Shown here piece after piece: positions 19,069 to 30,500 of a stretch of 64,000 bases of DNA (the first letter of the stretch is position 1; the number at the start of each line of letters is the position of its first letter). Below the pieces are notes generated by a model. That model saw only the letters and a list, made by a program, of their open reading frames with translations. It searched no databases and had not been told where the DNA came from. Position numbers and translations under genes: made by a program. This stretch comes from Plantago ovata (lineage: Eukaryota > Streptophyta > Magnoliopsida > Lamiales > Plantaginaceae). The stretch covers positions 68,124,753 to 68,188,752 of the forward strand of contig CM051456.1 of NCBI GenBank assembly GCA_028274465.1. The letters run 5' to 3'.

Positions 19069-19324
19069 GTGGTATCGGAGCGAGGTTAACTGATTACATA
19101 TATACGTATATATGTTATGTAATTTTGTAGTTTATGTGGATGCAATTGATTCTATGATTAATTCGATTTTCAAAAGTTTTGTTTTTATATAAATTTAGAA
19201 TTTATATTTTTCAAAAAAAAGAAAAATTATTTTTATATATATATATTTCACCGCCTGCGTGCCGCAGGCGCCGGGCGCCTACGGCTGCAGGCACCCTAGG
19301 GGACGGAACTCGGTCCCGTCCCCG

Positions 19325-19365
<41 letters not shown>

Positions 19366-20549
19366 TTGGGTTTGACCCAAAATCAAATTTTGAAAATTTT
19401 GAGAATTGAATTTTATATTTGGAATATAAATATGATTTAATTGTAATTATTGTTAACTAGAGGGGTTAAATTTAATTAGTATAAAGTTAAGGGACTTATT
19501 TGTGATTTATCAATTTATTTTTTATTACAAATAAGTCTCTCTACTTTTGAATTTTAAATTTAACACCTCCAAGGTTTCGAAAATTACAATTGAGTCCTTT
19601 GGGTTTTCGAAAATTGCTACCTGGTCAATAGAATTTTCGAATTTTCAATCTAGTCCATATTTTCAATTTTTCATAGAGATTATAAGTATGGGATTATAAT
19701 TTTCATAATGAAATTATGAAGTCATTTGGCATCCACATAGGCTACTATTTGTTTGTATGCTCAATATGCTATTGTTTGACAATGCATGTTTAAATACCAC
19801 GTATTTTACTTTCCGTTCGACCGCTATGCATGCGAGGGTAGGCGGCGCCCTCTTATTTGTCGGACCGCATATTTTTATGTATGGGTAGGCGACGCCCATT
19901 ATGTGCTTGACCGCGTTTAGAACTAGAATGGATAGGCGGCATCCATTACGTGTAGACTGCTCATGCATGATGGGTAGGCGGCGCCCTTATTTGTTTGTAG
20001 ATGACTGATAACAACCCTCAAGCTATAAGCCCCAACCAATATAAGTGCAGAAATATGTATACGTATGTGTTTTTGAGATGCTTTCCATAGGGTTCTTTAA
20101 TTCTGAACTTTCATTGCGTTTCCTTGTATTGGCAACCTCGTCTTGCAGACTCGCAGTGATCGTCAGATTAGAGTAAGCCTATGGTTATAACTTACTGCAT
20201 ATTGTATCTAGCGACCTCGATAGGTACAATATATAGAGCATCGGGTTAAATTAGATTTAACACCCAAGAGTTGCGTGACGGAATTGGATAGTCCTACCGA
20301 TCATATTATGTTATGCGACCAGCCCCTGTTGGAGTATAGCATAGTATGGATTGGGATCTTGGCCACTACGGTAACTTGTTGGACATTACCCGTATGTTTG
20401 TTTTGGGGGCAATCATATGTGAAAATAGTGGAAGCTAAACAGCTAAAGGACCTTGTTGTTTAGTTATGTTGACTGTGTATTTAGAAATAGTATTTCAATA
20501 GTTGATTTATTATTTTCGGTCTATACTATTTCTCCTTAGGAAAACAAAA
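19069..20549 (+). other. Copia A leader with hairpins, (AT)n and a 47-bp tandem repeat
   Basis: No ORF is supported. Notable items are a GC-rich inverted repeat at 19250-19300 (GCCTGCG...CGCAGGC, GGCGCCGGGCGCC), an AT microsatellite at about 19325-19362, and four GGGTAGGCGGCGCCC-type motifs (listed separately). Such long structured leaders are common in plant LTR elements and may hold packaging signals. Confidence 0.6.
19818..19990 (+). repeat. Four-copy ~47-bp tandem repeat in the Copia A leader
   Basis: GGGTAGGCGGCGCCC-like cores occur at 19836-19850, 19883-19897, 19930-19944 (degenerate) and 19972-19986, each preceded by a GACCGC-like word. Spacing is 47, 47 and 42 bp. Confidence 0.8.
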
Positions 20550-21512
20550 ATGGCGAGTATCTCGCTCCGTGCTGTCTTAGAGAAGCATATTTTGACCGGA
20601 TCAAACTTCCTAGATTGGATCAGGAATATTCGTTTGGTGCTGAGGTACGAAAAGATTGAGTACGTCTTGGACGAGGTCATTCCCGTGTGTCCCGAGAATC
20701 AGACTGCCGATCAAGTTGCTGCTTGGAAGCAAGCCAACAAGGCAAAGTCTGATAAGCATCATGAGGATGCTAGATCTGCGCAGTGTATTATGCTGGCGGC
20801 AATGAGCAATGAGCTGCAGAGACAACATGAAAGCATGTTGCCGTATGAGATGCTAAAGCATCTTGAGTCGCTCTTTAAGACGACAGCCAGAAGTGTTGAA
20901 TTTGATTTGATGCAAGCTCAATGAAGGAGGGAACATGTCTAAACATGTTCTCAAAATGATTGGTCTCTTTGAGAAGCTTGCCGATGCCGGTGTCAAGCTG
21001 GAGAATAAGATCATGGTGATCTTTGTCCTCCAATCATTGCCGAGTTCGTATTCGCAGTTCATCATTAACTACACGATGAATGCGAAGGACGTTACACTGC
21101 CCGAGCTCCATAATCTGCTAAAGACATATGATCAAACTCTTCCTAAGAAGGAGAAATCGATCATGTATGTTGGGCAACCGTCTAACCCAAACCCGAGAAA
21201 CAAAGGTGCTAAGGGTAAGGGAAAGTCGGGAGCCAAGGCTAACACTTCGAGTGATAGGCCTAAGCGTTTGAACCAAAAAAGGAAGTTCAAGAGGAGCGGA
21301 ACGGTACGCACAGATGAATACCTTTTCTGTAAGCAGAAAGGGCATTGGAAGAAAGATTGCCCTATGCTAAGGGCAGATCAATCTAAGAAGCCGCCGGCTT
21401 CTAGCTCAGGTATGTTTGTTATTGAAATGAACATGAATACTTTTGACTCCAATGGTTGGGTATTAGATACAACCTGTGGCTCACAGTCTTGTGTAATAAT
21501 GTGCAGGGGCTA
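20550..21512 (+). pseudogene. Copia A gag and protease (broken)
   Basis: Gag starts at the ATG 20550 (MASISLRAVLEKHILTGSNF) and stops at TGA 20922; a second frame from 20935 continues SKHVLKMIGLFEKLADAG, then YLFCKQKGHWKKDC (knuckle whose first Cys position is Tyr) and the protease box WVLDTTCGSQ, where the usual D-T/S-G reads D-T-T. The frame ends near 21512. These losses make the product inactive. The domain order is normal for Copia. Confidence 0.85.
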
Positions 21513-23644
21513 ATTGATCACAGGCTAGTCAAGCAAGGTGAAATCGACTTGCATGTTGGGAACGGCAATCTAGTTGAAGCCGAACGCGTTGGACGCTGCA
21601 AGATAGATTTACCTTCAGGACAATGTTTAAAACTTGATAACGTTTATTTTGTTCCATCCATTGTTAGAAATATTATTTTCATTCCATTGTTGGACAATTT
21701 GGGTTTTTCCTTTCGTTTTGCTAATAATACTTGTTATTTTTCGTTAAATGACCAGTATTATGGAAAAGCTCGCTTAGTGAATGGTTTATATATTTTGCAA
21801 AGTAGTCTACCTTTTTCAAATACATAACCAACAACCGTCTTCAAGTAGGAAGAATAATCCATCTTATCTATGGCATTGTCGGCTAGGCCATATTAATGAA
21901 ACACGGATTCAAAGACTAAGGATGTTGGACTACTAAGAACCATTTGATTTTGAATCATATGGTACATGCGAATCATGTGTTAAGGGTAAGATGGCGAACA
22001 AACCTTTTGTTGGACAAGGTGTTCGTGCCACTCGCTGCTTAGAGCTCATACATACCGATGTATGTGGACCCTTTAAAGTCCAAGCACGTGGAGGTTATCC
22101 TTACTTCGTTACCTTTACTAACGATTTCTCAAGGTATGGATATATTTATCTTATGAAGAATAAATATGAGACCTTTGGGAAATTCAAGGAGTTTAGGAAT
22201 GAGGTCGAGAATGAATTGAACCTAAGGATAGTCACTCTTCGATCAGATCGAGGAGGTGAATACCTTAGTGAAGAATTTATCGACTACTTGAAGGAGAATG
22301 GAATTCAATCGCAATGGACCCCTCCTGGAACACCACAATTAAATGGTGTGTCTGAGAGAAGGAATCGAACCCTGTTAGACATGGTGAGATCAATGATTGG
22401 ATTCTCGACTCTTCCAAAATATCTATGGGGATATGCGCTACAAACTGCAATCTACATTCTGAACCGTGTACCATCTAAATCAGTGGAGAAAACTCCTTAT
22501 GAGTTATGGAAAGGAAAGAAGCCCTCACTAGGCTATCTTAGACCTTAGGGCTGTCCTGCGATAGTCAAACTGATGCTCACTGATAAGTTAGATGCCAAGG
22601 GTGTCAAAGTTTATTTCATAGGCTATCCTCGTCAGACGAGAGGCTATGAATTCTATCATGCTGAAGATCACAAGGTGATAGTATCTAGAAACGTCATGTT
22701 TTTAGAAGCGAAATACCTCGAAGAAGAGAGGTTAGATGATATGATAGAACTTCAAGAAATTCAAGATTTTGACACGCGCGAACATGAGTTCTATAAATCT
22801 TCTGATTTGGACTCAAGTTTAGTGGGAGCTTTCGAAGCAGACAAGGGTAATGATATGACACTTTCTAGGCATGTCATAGTCAGTGGGAGTCCTGTGATTA
22901 GATCAACAGTTGAAACCACACCAATGGAACCTGTTGTCAATCAACCTGTGCAACAAGTTGCACAAGAGCAGCCTCCCGCAAGGGAACGGGGTCGTAGCAC
23001 GCGACCGGCTGCATCAGTGCCCACTGATAATGTTCGTGTTACACGCAGCCAGAAAAGAAAAGCACTAGAAACACCGACAGAAGCACCAGTCGAGCTCCGT
23101 AGGTCGAAGAGGATCCCAAAAGGACCTCAGAAGCAAAGCCTTATAATAGAAGACATAAGTGAACTTGATGTTGGCTTATCAGATCGGGAAGACCACGAGA
23201 CCTACAAAGAGGCAATACATGATATTGACTCAGACAAATGGCAAGAGCCCATGGAATTGGAAATGGACTCCATGTACATGAACCAAGTTTGGAGCTTGGT
23301 AGACTTGCCCCAAGGGGTTAGACCCATTGGGTGCAAATGGGTCTTTAAACGAAAGACAGATGCCGACGGAAAGGTACAAACGCACAAGGCTAGACTTGTG
23401 GCGAAAGGCTACATGCAAATGTATGGCATCGATTACGATGAAACCTTTTCACCAGTAGCAAAGTTGAAGTCTATTCGAATTCTACTTGCGATAGCAGCCT
23501 ACTATGATTATGAGATCTGGCAGATGGATGTAAAGACTGCCTTCCTCAATGGCAACCTTGAGGAAGAGGTCTATATGGTACAGCCGGAAGGTTTTATTAG
23601 TAAAACCAGGCCAACTGCTGTATGCAAATTACAGAGATCCATCT
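21513..23644 (+). pseudogene. Copia A integrase and truncated RT
   Basis: Integrase zinc region (YLWHCRLGHI-like, about 21865), then [16 protein letters not shown] and [10 protein letters not shown] give the D,D,E triad (21991-22548). A TAG at 22546 stands where Copia proteins have Trp of the WGC motif. RT begins at about 23210 with MELEMDSMYMNQVWSLVDLP, IGCKWVFKRK, KARLVAKGY, FSPVAKLKSIR and MDVKTAFLNGNLEEEVYM, then stops after CKLQRSI at 23640, before the YVDD box. The next bases belong to the LTR. Confidence 0.88.
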
Positions 23645-25748
23645 CATGTGTAGCACAGGAGAGCACTGCTCATAGTCGTTCATAGTTGTGATTGGTAAAA
23701 CCGCTGGCCAGCGTATCAATATTATTATGATAGTCATAATAGATATTGGATTCACCAAGCAACTCACTGAAGACGCCCGTGGATGTATTATTGGGATAGA
23801 CACTTCATCGATCCTAGATGCATTCGAGTCAGTCAGATGAAGGGACGTTACCATCGCCGCGTTGAGCGCAACAAACTTCACAACGAAAGGGTTTGCTTTG
23901 AGAAACCTCTCAAACGTCCTCATGTATTAATATTGCAAATGGACCATCTAGGAATTCCATTTTGCCTAGTCTAGGACTGTCTTAATACAATGAGGCCCTA
24001 TGGGTCACACTATGTGGTGATTCAACTTATCCGAATATCCTTGAAGATGGAATCGCAATTAATATAGAATTAATTGTTATTGATGGATTATAATTGATTT
24101 GGAATTAATTATAATAATTTGTGGCTCATTTAATGATTTGGAATTATAAATTGAATTGACTAATTAATTGTATTTTATGTAAATACAATTAAAGATTATA
24201 TTTTAGAAATATAATAGAGGTTTGATTTGTAAGGATATGTTAATTTAGAATTAAGAGAAAATTGATCATAATTGCTCACTATGAAGGCCTTTCTTATAAA
24301 GGACCCTCTTGTGTTATCAATTACATTTTAGTTCAAACTCAATTACATTTTAGTCCATTTGAGTTGACCAACACTTTAAACACCTTCCAACCAAACATGA
24401 CTTAAGAAAAATAAATATTTTCAATCAAAAAATTAATTTAAAGATTTAAAAAATGTAAATAGAATTATAAAATAAAACAAAAATTAAATATTTAACAAGA
24501 TCCATCCATCTTCTTCTTCGCTAAAACTTCGGTACTGGATAATTCCGGTATCGGAGCTCCGGTGCCGGTAACGGTGGACCAATGGTGGAGCAAGCGGCTT
24601 GCTGCACCGTTAATGGTGGTGGAGCAGCTTGCTCTACCGTTTTTGGCGCTGGAGCTCCGGTATCGGAAAAAATTACGGTACCGAAGCTTTGGGGATGATG
24701 AAGATAATTTTTTTATTTTAGTTAAGATTTTTTTCTTTAAAATTTATTTTAGTATTTTACTTAGGTTTTCTTTTAATTCTTTATCTTTTTATTTGAAAAC
24801 ACTAAGGTTTGTTTGGTTTTATCAAAATTCAATTTTGGAATAGTGAATTTTTGTTGACTTTGGACTAAAATGTAATTAATAAACTAAGGTGGTTCATTTC
24901 GTTATTAGGGACGCTAAGAGGGTATAAAAAATCAATGGACCCTAGAATTAATATATGCACATGGGCAAAATCTACTTGGAGTTTGAATTGCCTTAGAATT
25001 ATAAGTGGGTCCCAAAATCGGGACCCACCTAACCCCCCTTGGACGCGCGCGCGCGCAACAACAGTAGGGGAAGGAGTTCGACTCCTTCCTCTATTAGAAG
25101 TCAAGGGATAAGTTAGATTTTCCTGATTGAGTTTTAATTTGATTGGGAATGAATCTACACTTGAATTGGTTTCCTAGTGCGATAAAAATTAGATTCTTAT
25201 TCCTTTATGAAGTCTAATTGATTATTCTTTAGACTTCTATTGACTACTATATATAGTAGACTATTAGAGAGCTTTTATATTGTTGATTTTATGGTTGAAC
25301 ACAGTTGATTCAAGATCATTCTTTCTACCAGTTTTCTTAGAGAAAATAAAAGCTCTCCCCTATCTCTCCTCTAGCCACGCGCGCGCCACCCTCACCGGAG
25401 GAAAACTGCCACCCCATCTTCTTGGCCACATAAAGAATATCCTAGCATTCTTTCCGATAAGCTGTTCATCCGTGGATACCAAGGTTGAGGTTCAAGGAGC
25501 TGGAAACTAACTTTTATTGTCTTGCAGATAATCAAAGTATTGCAGATATCTTCGACTTCGACAAAGGAGAAGATTTACCGGACTATTACGAAGACTTGAT
25601 ACCTGTGCTTGCTTTTGGAGTATTGTAAGTCTTCTGATTAACGTGTTTAATATATACGCTATATACATGATCAATTAACCTGCATGTTAAGAAAATTTTG
25701 AAATTCCGCTGCGTACCCTAGGGGTAACTCTGACCATATTTTCTTACA
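23640..25748 (+). repeat. 3' LTR of Copia A, lacking its first ~690 bp and carrying an insertion
   Basis: From CATCTCATGTGTAGCACAGG onward it matches LTR1 from about 17654 to its end, interrupted by a 688-bp element at 24255-24942. It ends TTTTCTTACA at 25748. Confidence 0.9.
24255..24942. mobile_element. Non-autonomous DNA element with 9-bp TSD (MULE-like)
   Basis: It is absent from LTR1 and from the solo LTR at 61208. TAGAATTAA is duplicated at 24246-24254 and 24943-24951. A 9-bp TSD is characteristic of Mutator-like elements; the terminal inverted similarity is weak (GAGAAAATTGATC against GGGTCCATTGATT). The core (24535-24690) has repeated CCGGTATCGGAGCTCCGG words and a small hairpin (GAGCAAGC-GGCTTGCT). 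No coding capacity. Confidence 0.65.
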
Positions 25749-26170
25749 TATATCACCCCAGCTGAATCTTTCAATCCCTTAATCTCGTTTTTCTTCTACC
25801 TTGTGGAAGCTTTCGAATGAAAGAAACGAGTATTTCGATCCCCCTCCTATGCCCAATGGACTTTAGCTCTTTGACACCACAACTCATTCTCTCTTTCCGG
25901 CAATTCTTCCAACTCTTTTTTTATTTTCTTCTCTTCCCCCTTTGCATTCTCGTCATACAGAGCTTCCTGAATCGAGTCTAGCTGCTTTTTTACATTCCGA
26001 ATTTTCTTCTATACATTTCCGAATTCTAATTTCCCCCAATCCATCAAACCTAGTCGACAGCCTTCAGCAGCTGATAGAAATCTTGCTCTGCATCCCAACT
26101 CTCAGTAATTATCCTTTCGCAATCAGCATGTCGGATCCACATCGCTTCAACTTTGAAGCCCGGGCGGCGC
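25749..26170 (-). pseudogene. L1 ORF2 linker between endonuclease and RT
   Basis: Minus-strand frames give a QRAKVHWA-like box and DRNTRFFHSKAS, the W..RA...W...GD.NT.FFH motif located between EN and RT in plant L1s. Frames are broken by stops and indels. Confidence 0.75.
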
Positions 26171-26944
26171 CTAACGGGGGGGGGGGGGGGGGGCTGGATT
26201 CTGAGCCAAAACTAGCTTAATCGGATTATGATCCGAATAGTGAGCTTTTAGGTGTGAAACGGCAGCAGTAGGGAAGAGGTTTGACCAGTTTTCTGTGGCT
26301 AGAGCACGGTCCAACCTTATCCATATGGTTTCTGGAAAAGTTCTTTTATTATACCAAGTATAATCATATCCTGAATAGCCCAAATCATTAAGCCCACAAT
26401 GTTGAATGTTGCTTCGAAAATCCCTCATACGATAAGGAGGCACCTCGACACCACCTAACTTCTCATTTCTACGAAGGATTTCATTAAAGTCACCCATACA
26501 AAGCCAAGCTCGATTCAAAAAATCACCAAGTCTTTTTAAAAGATCCCAGGTGAATTTACGACGACTTGTATCTGGCTCACCATAAAAGCCTGTAAAACGC
26601 CAAATATTATTATCATCAACAAGTTGCACATAAGCATCAATATGAAATCTGGAATAACTTTGAATTGTTACAATAGTATCCTTAGTCCACAAAAGTGCTA
26701 AACCTCCTAATCTATCTAATGAAGCTACAGGAAAACCAAACATATTAAATTTATTTTTTAAAGCATCAATTCCACGATCTCCAAAGTGAGTTTCCATGAG
26801 AAAAATAATCGAGGGTTGAGACTCCTTTATTCGATCTCCAAGTTCTTGAACTTTCCAAGGGCCCCTCGCACCTTGGCAGTTCCAAGCCAAAATACTCATT
26901 TGTCTAGGCGGGGTTGCATAGAAACCTCTGCCTCTAGTCCACAA
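26171..26944 (-). pseudogene. L1 ORF2 N-terminus: AP-type endonuclease
   Basis: Starts near 26944; the conserved domain opens MSILAWNCQGARGPWKVQEL, followed by PSIIFLMETHFGDRG (catalytic Glu), RFTGFYGEPDTSRR, WLCMGDFNEILRRNEKLGG (Asp/Asn pair), YTWYNKR, WIRLDRALA and HYSDHNPIKL (terminal Asp-His). All catalytic motifs of the L1 AP endonuclease are kept in one open frame of about 250 residues. The C-terminal end runs into a proline run encoded by a poly(C) tract (18 G on the plus strand, 26176-26193). The enzyme would nick target DNA, but downstream ORF2 is broken. Confidence 0.9.
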
Positions 26945-27023
26945 GCGTTCTCAACGCCACTTTGATTCATTCTTTTTGAGGCCTTTCTGCCTCAGGTTCG
27001 GCTTGTTTCTCCCCCTTCCTGAT

Positions 27024-27780
27024 CTAAGTAATTGTCACAATTTTCTTTTTTTCTGCTGCTGAAGGTCTGCCGCGTTTCTTCTGTGGGGCCTGTTTAGTAC
27101 CTGATCCGCTAGCAAAGTCATTAGGCAAGGCTTGGACTGGTCCATTAGACCAGCGGGTACGGCTTCCTGTATTCATTGGGTTTGGGGAAGTATGGTTATT
27201 TGGTGACTTTTGGGTTCCAAATAGTAAGGGTCTGTTCACTGGAGGGGGAAGTAGACCACTGTAAGTGTTATTGGGTTGGGCTGGAGTTAAGTAGTGGGTT
27301 GATGGTGATTTGGGTGCTCTGCTATAAGTATAGGTTGGGGCTGGTGGAGGTGGGCCGGAGTATTGGGCTGGCTGCGAAGATGGGCCTATGTTTGTAGGTA
27401 GAGTCTTTGGGCTAGTAGGTTTTGGGGATTGAGGAGGAGTTTTGATAGGGGCAGAGAAACGGGATGTGAAAGGGGATTTGGAGGAGCTTGCTTCATTATT
27501 TCTAGGAGTTGTGTTTGCAATTAATGGGTTTGTAAATGAAGGTTGAATACCTTCCATCATGGACGAGGTTTGACCAATGTCCTTATTCAAGTTTCGGTCA
27601 ATTACTCTAGATGAGTTTTGACCATTTTCATTCCCATCATACAGAATTAGAGCCTTGGTCAACGGAGTCTCATTACTGCTACCTACGTTACCAGACTTTG
27701 GCCTGACTTCATACATAGGCTGCTTACCTTTGACCGCCACCCGGTCAATGAAAACATAACGCTCAGACGCTGATGTCGTT
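27024..27780 (-). pseudogene. L1 ORF1 C-terminal half (Pro/Ser-rich, basic tail)
   Basis: Low-complexity, proline- and serine-rich linker (PIKTPPQSPKPTSPKT, YSGPPPPAPTYTYS) ends in a basic stretch KKRGRPSAAEKKK resembling an AT-hook. It stops at 27024, 80 bp before the EN frame. Plant L1 ORF1 proteins have this layout after their CCHC knuckle. The upstream half lies beyond the solo LTR, at 29150. Confidence 0.75.
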
Positions 27781-29149
27781 AGAATCAAAATTAAATTTGT
27801 TTTAAAAAGTCAAAGAACACTCAACACTACACAGAGACTAGTGCAATGGTAAGTTTTCCCCGAGTGTCGTTCTCTCGGGACCTAACGTGGCTTTGTCTGG
27901 TTTCTTTGTAGGTAATTCGGTCAACGAATCAGTTTGTAAAAGGGGTTTTGAGAAAATGTTTGTAACTTTCGTAAAGAGAGACAAATGATCGACTTGAACA
28001 ACTTTTTGTAATCAATCAATGAAAGGGTTGGTGGTAACAATGGAGTCAAACATGTAATGAAAACACATATGCTTGTAAGTTCAGTGAGTAAAGCCTTCAA
28101 TAAGTTCTACAATGTAAACCGTCTAGGCAAGTTTAAGACACACATCTTGAAAGGTTCCTATCGATACTTTAGTAGTGGTGTCACTCCAACTATTTATCTA
28201 GCATGCTGCATACTCAAACCACAACCTAAAGCCTTAATTGACCAAAAGTTTGTCACATACTCTTATTCGAAGATAAGTAATTGGCAACTATAGAGAATGT
28301 AAGATAATATGCAGCAAGATCGATTCAAAAGCTCATACAAGCATAGTGAAATTCATATCATGTTTGCACTCACATTGCACCACCAACACAAGGGAATTAG
28401 CTACTCATAATCATGCTCATAATACACATAACATATGAATAATCCATAGGAATCATAATAATAATAAAAATACAAAGGATTTGATACAATGTTACCACAA
28501 GCTGTCACTTTTGAGTGGAATCATAAAAATCCTTCCGTAGATGAATGTAGAATGAATCCTAGGTGCCAAATCCACAATCTCTAATGAATTACAATGGATA
28601 AATTATTCAAATATGAGGATTCTTGCTTGAGAAAAGCTTCAAAACCAGATCTACAATGTCTGAATGTGTGAAAGAATTAAATTGTGTAACTGAAAATCTG
28701 CATTTAATTAGGAGAATTCGCAGCTTCTGCTGCTGCTGGGCGAGTCGCCCCAGCCGACCTCGCCTTGCTGGAAACAAGTTGCAGTTTTGAAACTGCAACT
28801 TGCCTTCAGCGGGGGGAGTCCCCTGGTAGGGCTGGGCGACTCCCCTGAGCTCTGAAGGCCAAATTCGCCTATTTTCTTCAGCTCCAAGCTTCCGAATAGC
28901 CTCCAAGTCCCTCGGGAACAAATCCTCAGTCACTTATTAAGGTCTCTGGTTCTCACGGCACGTCCATAGATGTCACAGTGCTCAAACGGTTCTTGAGCTC
29001 GATATCACCATTTTGTACCTAAACACCTGAGAAATGCAAAACAAGCAAAATGTGACACTATTCTACAAAAACTACCAACAAAACTAAGCTTAAAGATAGC
29101 ATAAGAAGGTAAAAAAGACTAAATGAACGTGTCAAAAATACGTTCATCA
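27781..29149 (-). mobile_element. Solo LTR of a Gypsy element (same type as the Athila-like LTR)
   Basis: TGATG...CATCA ends and GACGC duplicated on both sides (27776-27780; 29150-29154). On the minus strand it has TAGAATAGTGTCAC and GAGAGAACGACACTCG in the same relative order as the LTRs at 37300 and 42201, plus GC-rich hairpins in the same place. Length is 1369 bp. It contains a perfect 13-bp stem with a 2-nt loop at 28775-28802. No internal element sequence is present. Confidence 0.85.
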
Positions 29150-29942
29150 GACGCCGGATCGAACCTCCGAAGAATCTGTTTCGTTGGGATTGCACTGGAG
29201 CTCATAACCATTCAACCAAACCACAATCTGTTATTCCAGTCCCCCCTGATGTTGCTTCTAGTTCAAACTGCACTCTGCAATCTTTAAGAAAATGTCCCAG
29301 TACTCCGCATCGGTAACAAATATTTGGGAGCCTTTTATACAGAAAAGTTATCAACCTGAACTCGCCATTAACACAACGAATTCGAAGCGCCCTTTTTAGT
29401 GGATTAGTAACATCAATCTTAGCTCGAAAATGCATAACAAAATTACCCGAAATCGAACTGTCACCTGTTTCAAACTTCACATACTTACCTAGTGCATTAC
29501 CCAAGCGTACCGCCGTTGCTGTATTCATCATGTTTAGCGGCAAGTGCTCTACTTGGACATGGAATTCTGCCATGTTCATGTCCATTGTTTTTGGATCAAT
29601 ACCGTCTACCACTGGTGCCAGGATTACCAATTGTTTCACATAGGACCACGGGCTATCTGTTACAACCTTCCTCATATCCAGTTCATATCCAAACTGGAGC
29701 AACAATCTGTCCTCACTTAATTTTGAAACCTCCAAGCCATGATGTAGCCCCCAACTATTACTCATCACCTGTTTAAAAGTGTCAATGTGAATTGACCTCT
29801 TAGACAGAGTGCGAGCAACCAGAGCCAAACGCCATTTTGGGTCCGACCTCGTCCAGATTTCCTCGGGGATGTCAACAGTAACTGATTCTGCTCCAGTTAG
29901 ATTCAGCTGCATAGTCATCTGTTCAATCAAATCATCAGCCAT
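29150..29942 (-). pseudogene. L1 ORF1 N-terminal half (DUF4283 and CCHC knuckle)
   Basis: The likely start is the ATG at 29942 (MADDLIEQMTMQLNLTGAES). The DUF4283-type nucleic-acid-binding fold follows (LVARTLSKRSIHIDTFKQVM, LLLQFGYELDMRKVV, SPWSYVKQLVILAP, FHVQVEHLPLNMM), then a CCHC knuckle CYRCGVLGHFLKDC. It is the chaperone/coat-like ORF1 protein of plant L1 elements. The frame ends at a stop shortly before the solo LTR, with an apparent frameshift near 29205. Confidence 0.88.
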
Positions 29943-30500
29943 TTCTAGAATACTTTGGAAAAAGAGGAGGCTAAGAAAGAAATCAATCCAAAAAGGCTTG
30001 CAATCACAATAATTTTTTGAAGTAGCAATGTTCATTTGAGATAAAGAGAAAAGGTTAGTGAGACAATGATTGAATAACTCAAAATGTTCCTGCTTATATA
30101 GATTGGGGAAAAAACCTACCATGATCCAAAAAAGTAAATTATCCTACTGTGCTTTGTGTGCAAATCGGAAAGAAAATAATTTCTGCATAAATCAAGCATA
30201 AGGATTTTTTACCAGCTATACAGCGGATCTCGTGATTCCCTGGAAATCCGCCCCTGCATATCCTCTTCTGATTTGTCATCTTGTAGTGTCCTGCAAAAAA
30301 ACCCTAATTAGGGGGAGAAAAATCTTCATATGAAGTAGGAATCTGACTCATACGAAGAGAAAGGAAAGAAAGTAGAATATCCGCTCCATCTAACGAGATA
30401 GAGTTGATTAGTAAGAAAAAGGGGAAAGATTCTGCCATTACAGCGGTGAGGAGACCGGATTCTGGTCAGAGAGCGGGGTAGGTGGGAGAGAGCATTTTTT
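29943..30500 (-). other. L1 5' leader (5' end not precisely defined)
   Basis: Upstream of the L1 ORF1 start; no frame is supported. An AACCCTAATTAGGG palindrome-like word lies near 30302. The boundary at about 30500 is inferred from the expected L1 length only. Confidence 0.45.

Larger units (their letters stand above)
16962..25748 (+). mobile_element. Copia element 'A' with 2.1-kb LTRs and a large 3' deletion
   Basis: LTR1 (16962-19068), tRNA-Met-type PBS (TGGTATCGGAGC, 19070-19081), leader, gag, PR, INT and the start of RT are present. RT then breaks off at 23644 and joins the LTR interior, so the rest of RT, RNase H, the polypurine tract and the first ~690 bp of the 3' LTR are gone. Flanks are TAGAT (16957-16961) and TATAT (25749-25753), a 5-bp TSD with one change, and the L1 frame resumes across it. 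A solo LTR of the same family is at 61208-63315. Confidence 0.88.
6966..30500 (-). mobile_element. L1-type LINE, nearly full length, split by four insertions
   Basis: Pieces in order on the minus strand: 5' leader and ORF1 N-terminus (about 30500-29150), ORF1 C-terminus and EN (27780-25749), RT start (16961-16622), RT palm to RNase H start (13573-11361) and RNase H end with 3' UTR (7461-6966). A T-rich tract at 6966-6982 is the poly(A) tail on the sense strand. Each interruption is bounded by a 5-bp duplication and the frame resumes across it. The remaining length is about 6.4 kb, as expected for a complete plant L1. Internal frameshifts and stops show it is dead. The exact 5' end is not defined by a TSD. 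Confidence 0.8.

Noticed and set aside
29492..30012. Plus-strand ORFs over the L1 ORF1 region
   Set aside because: They are shadows of the DUF4283/CCHC frame on the minus strand.
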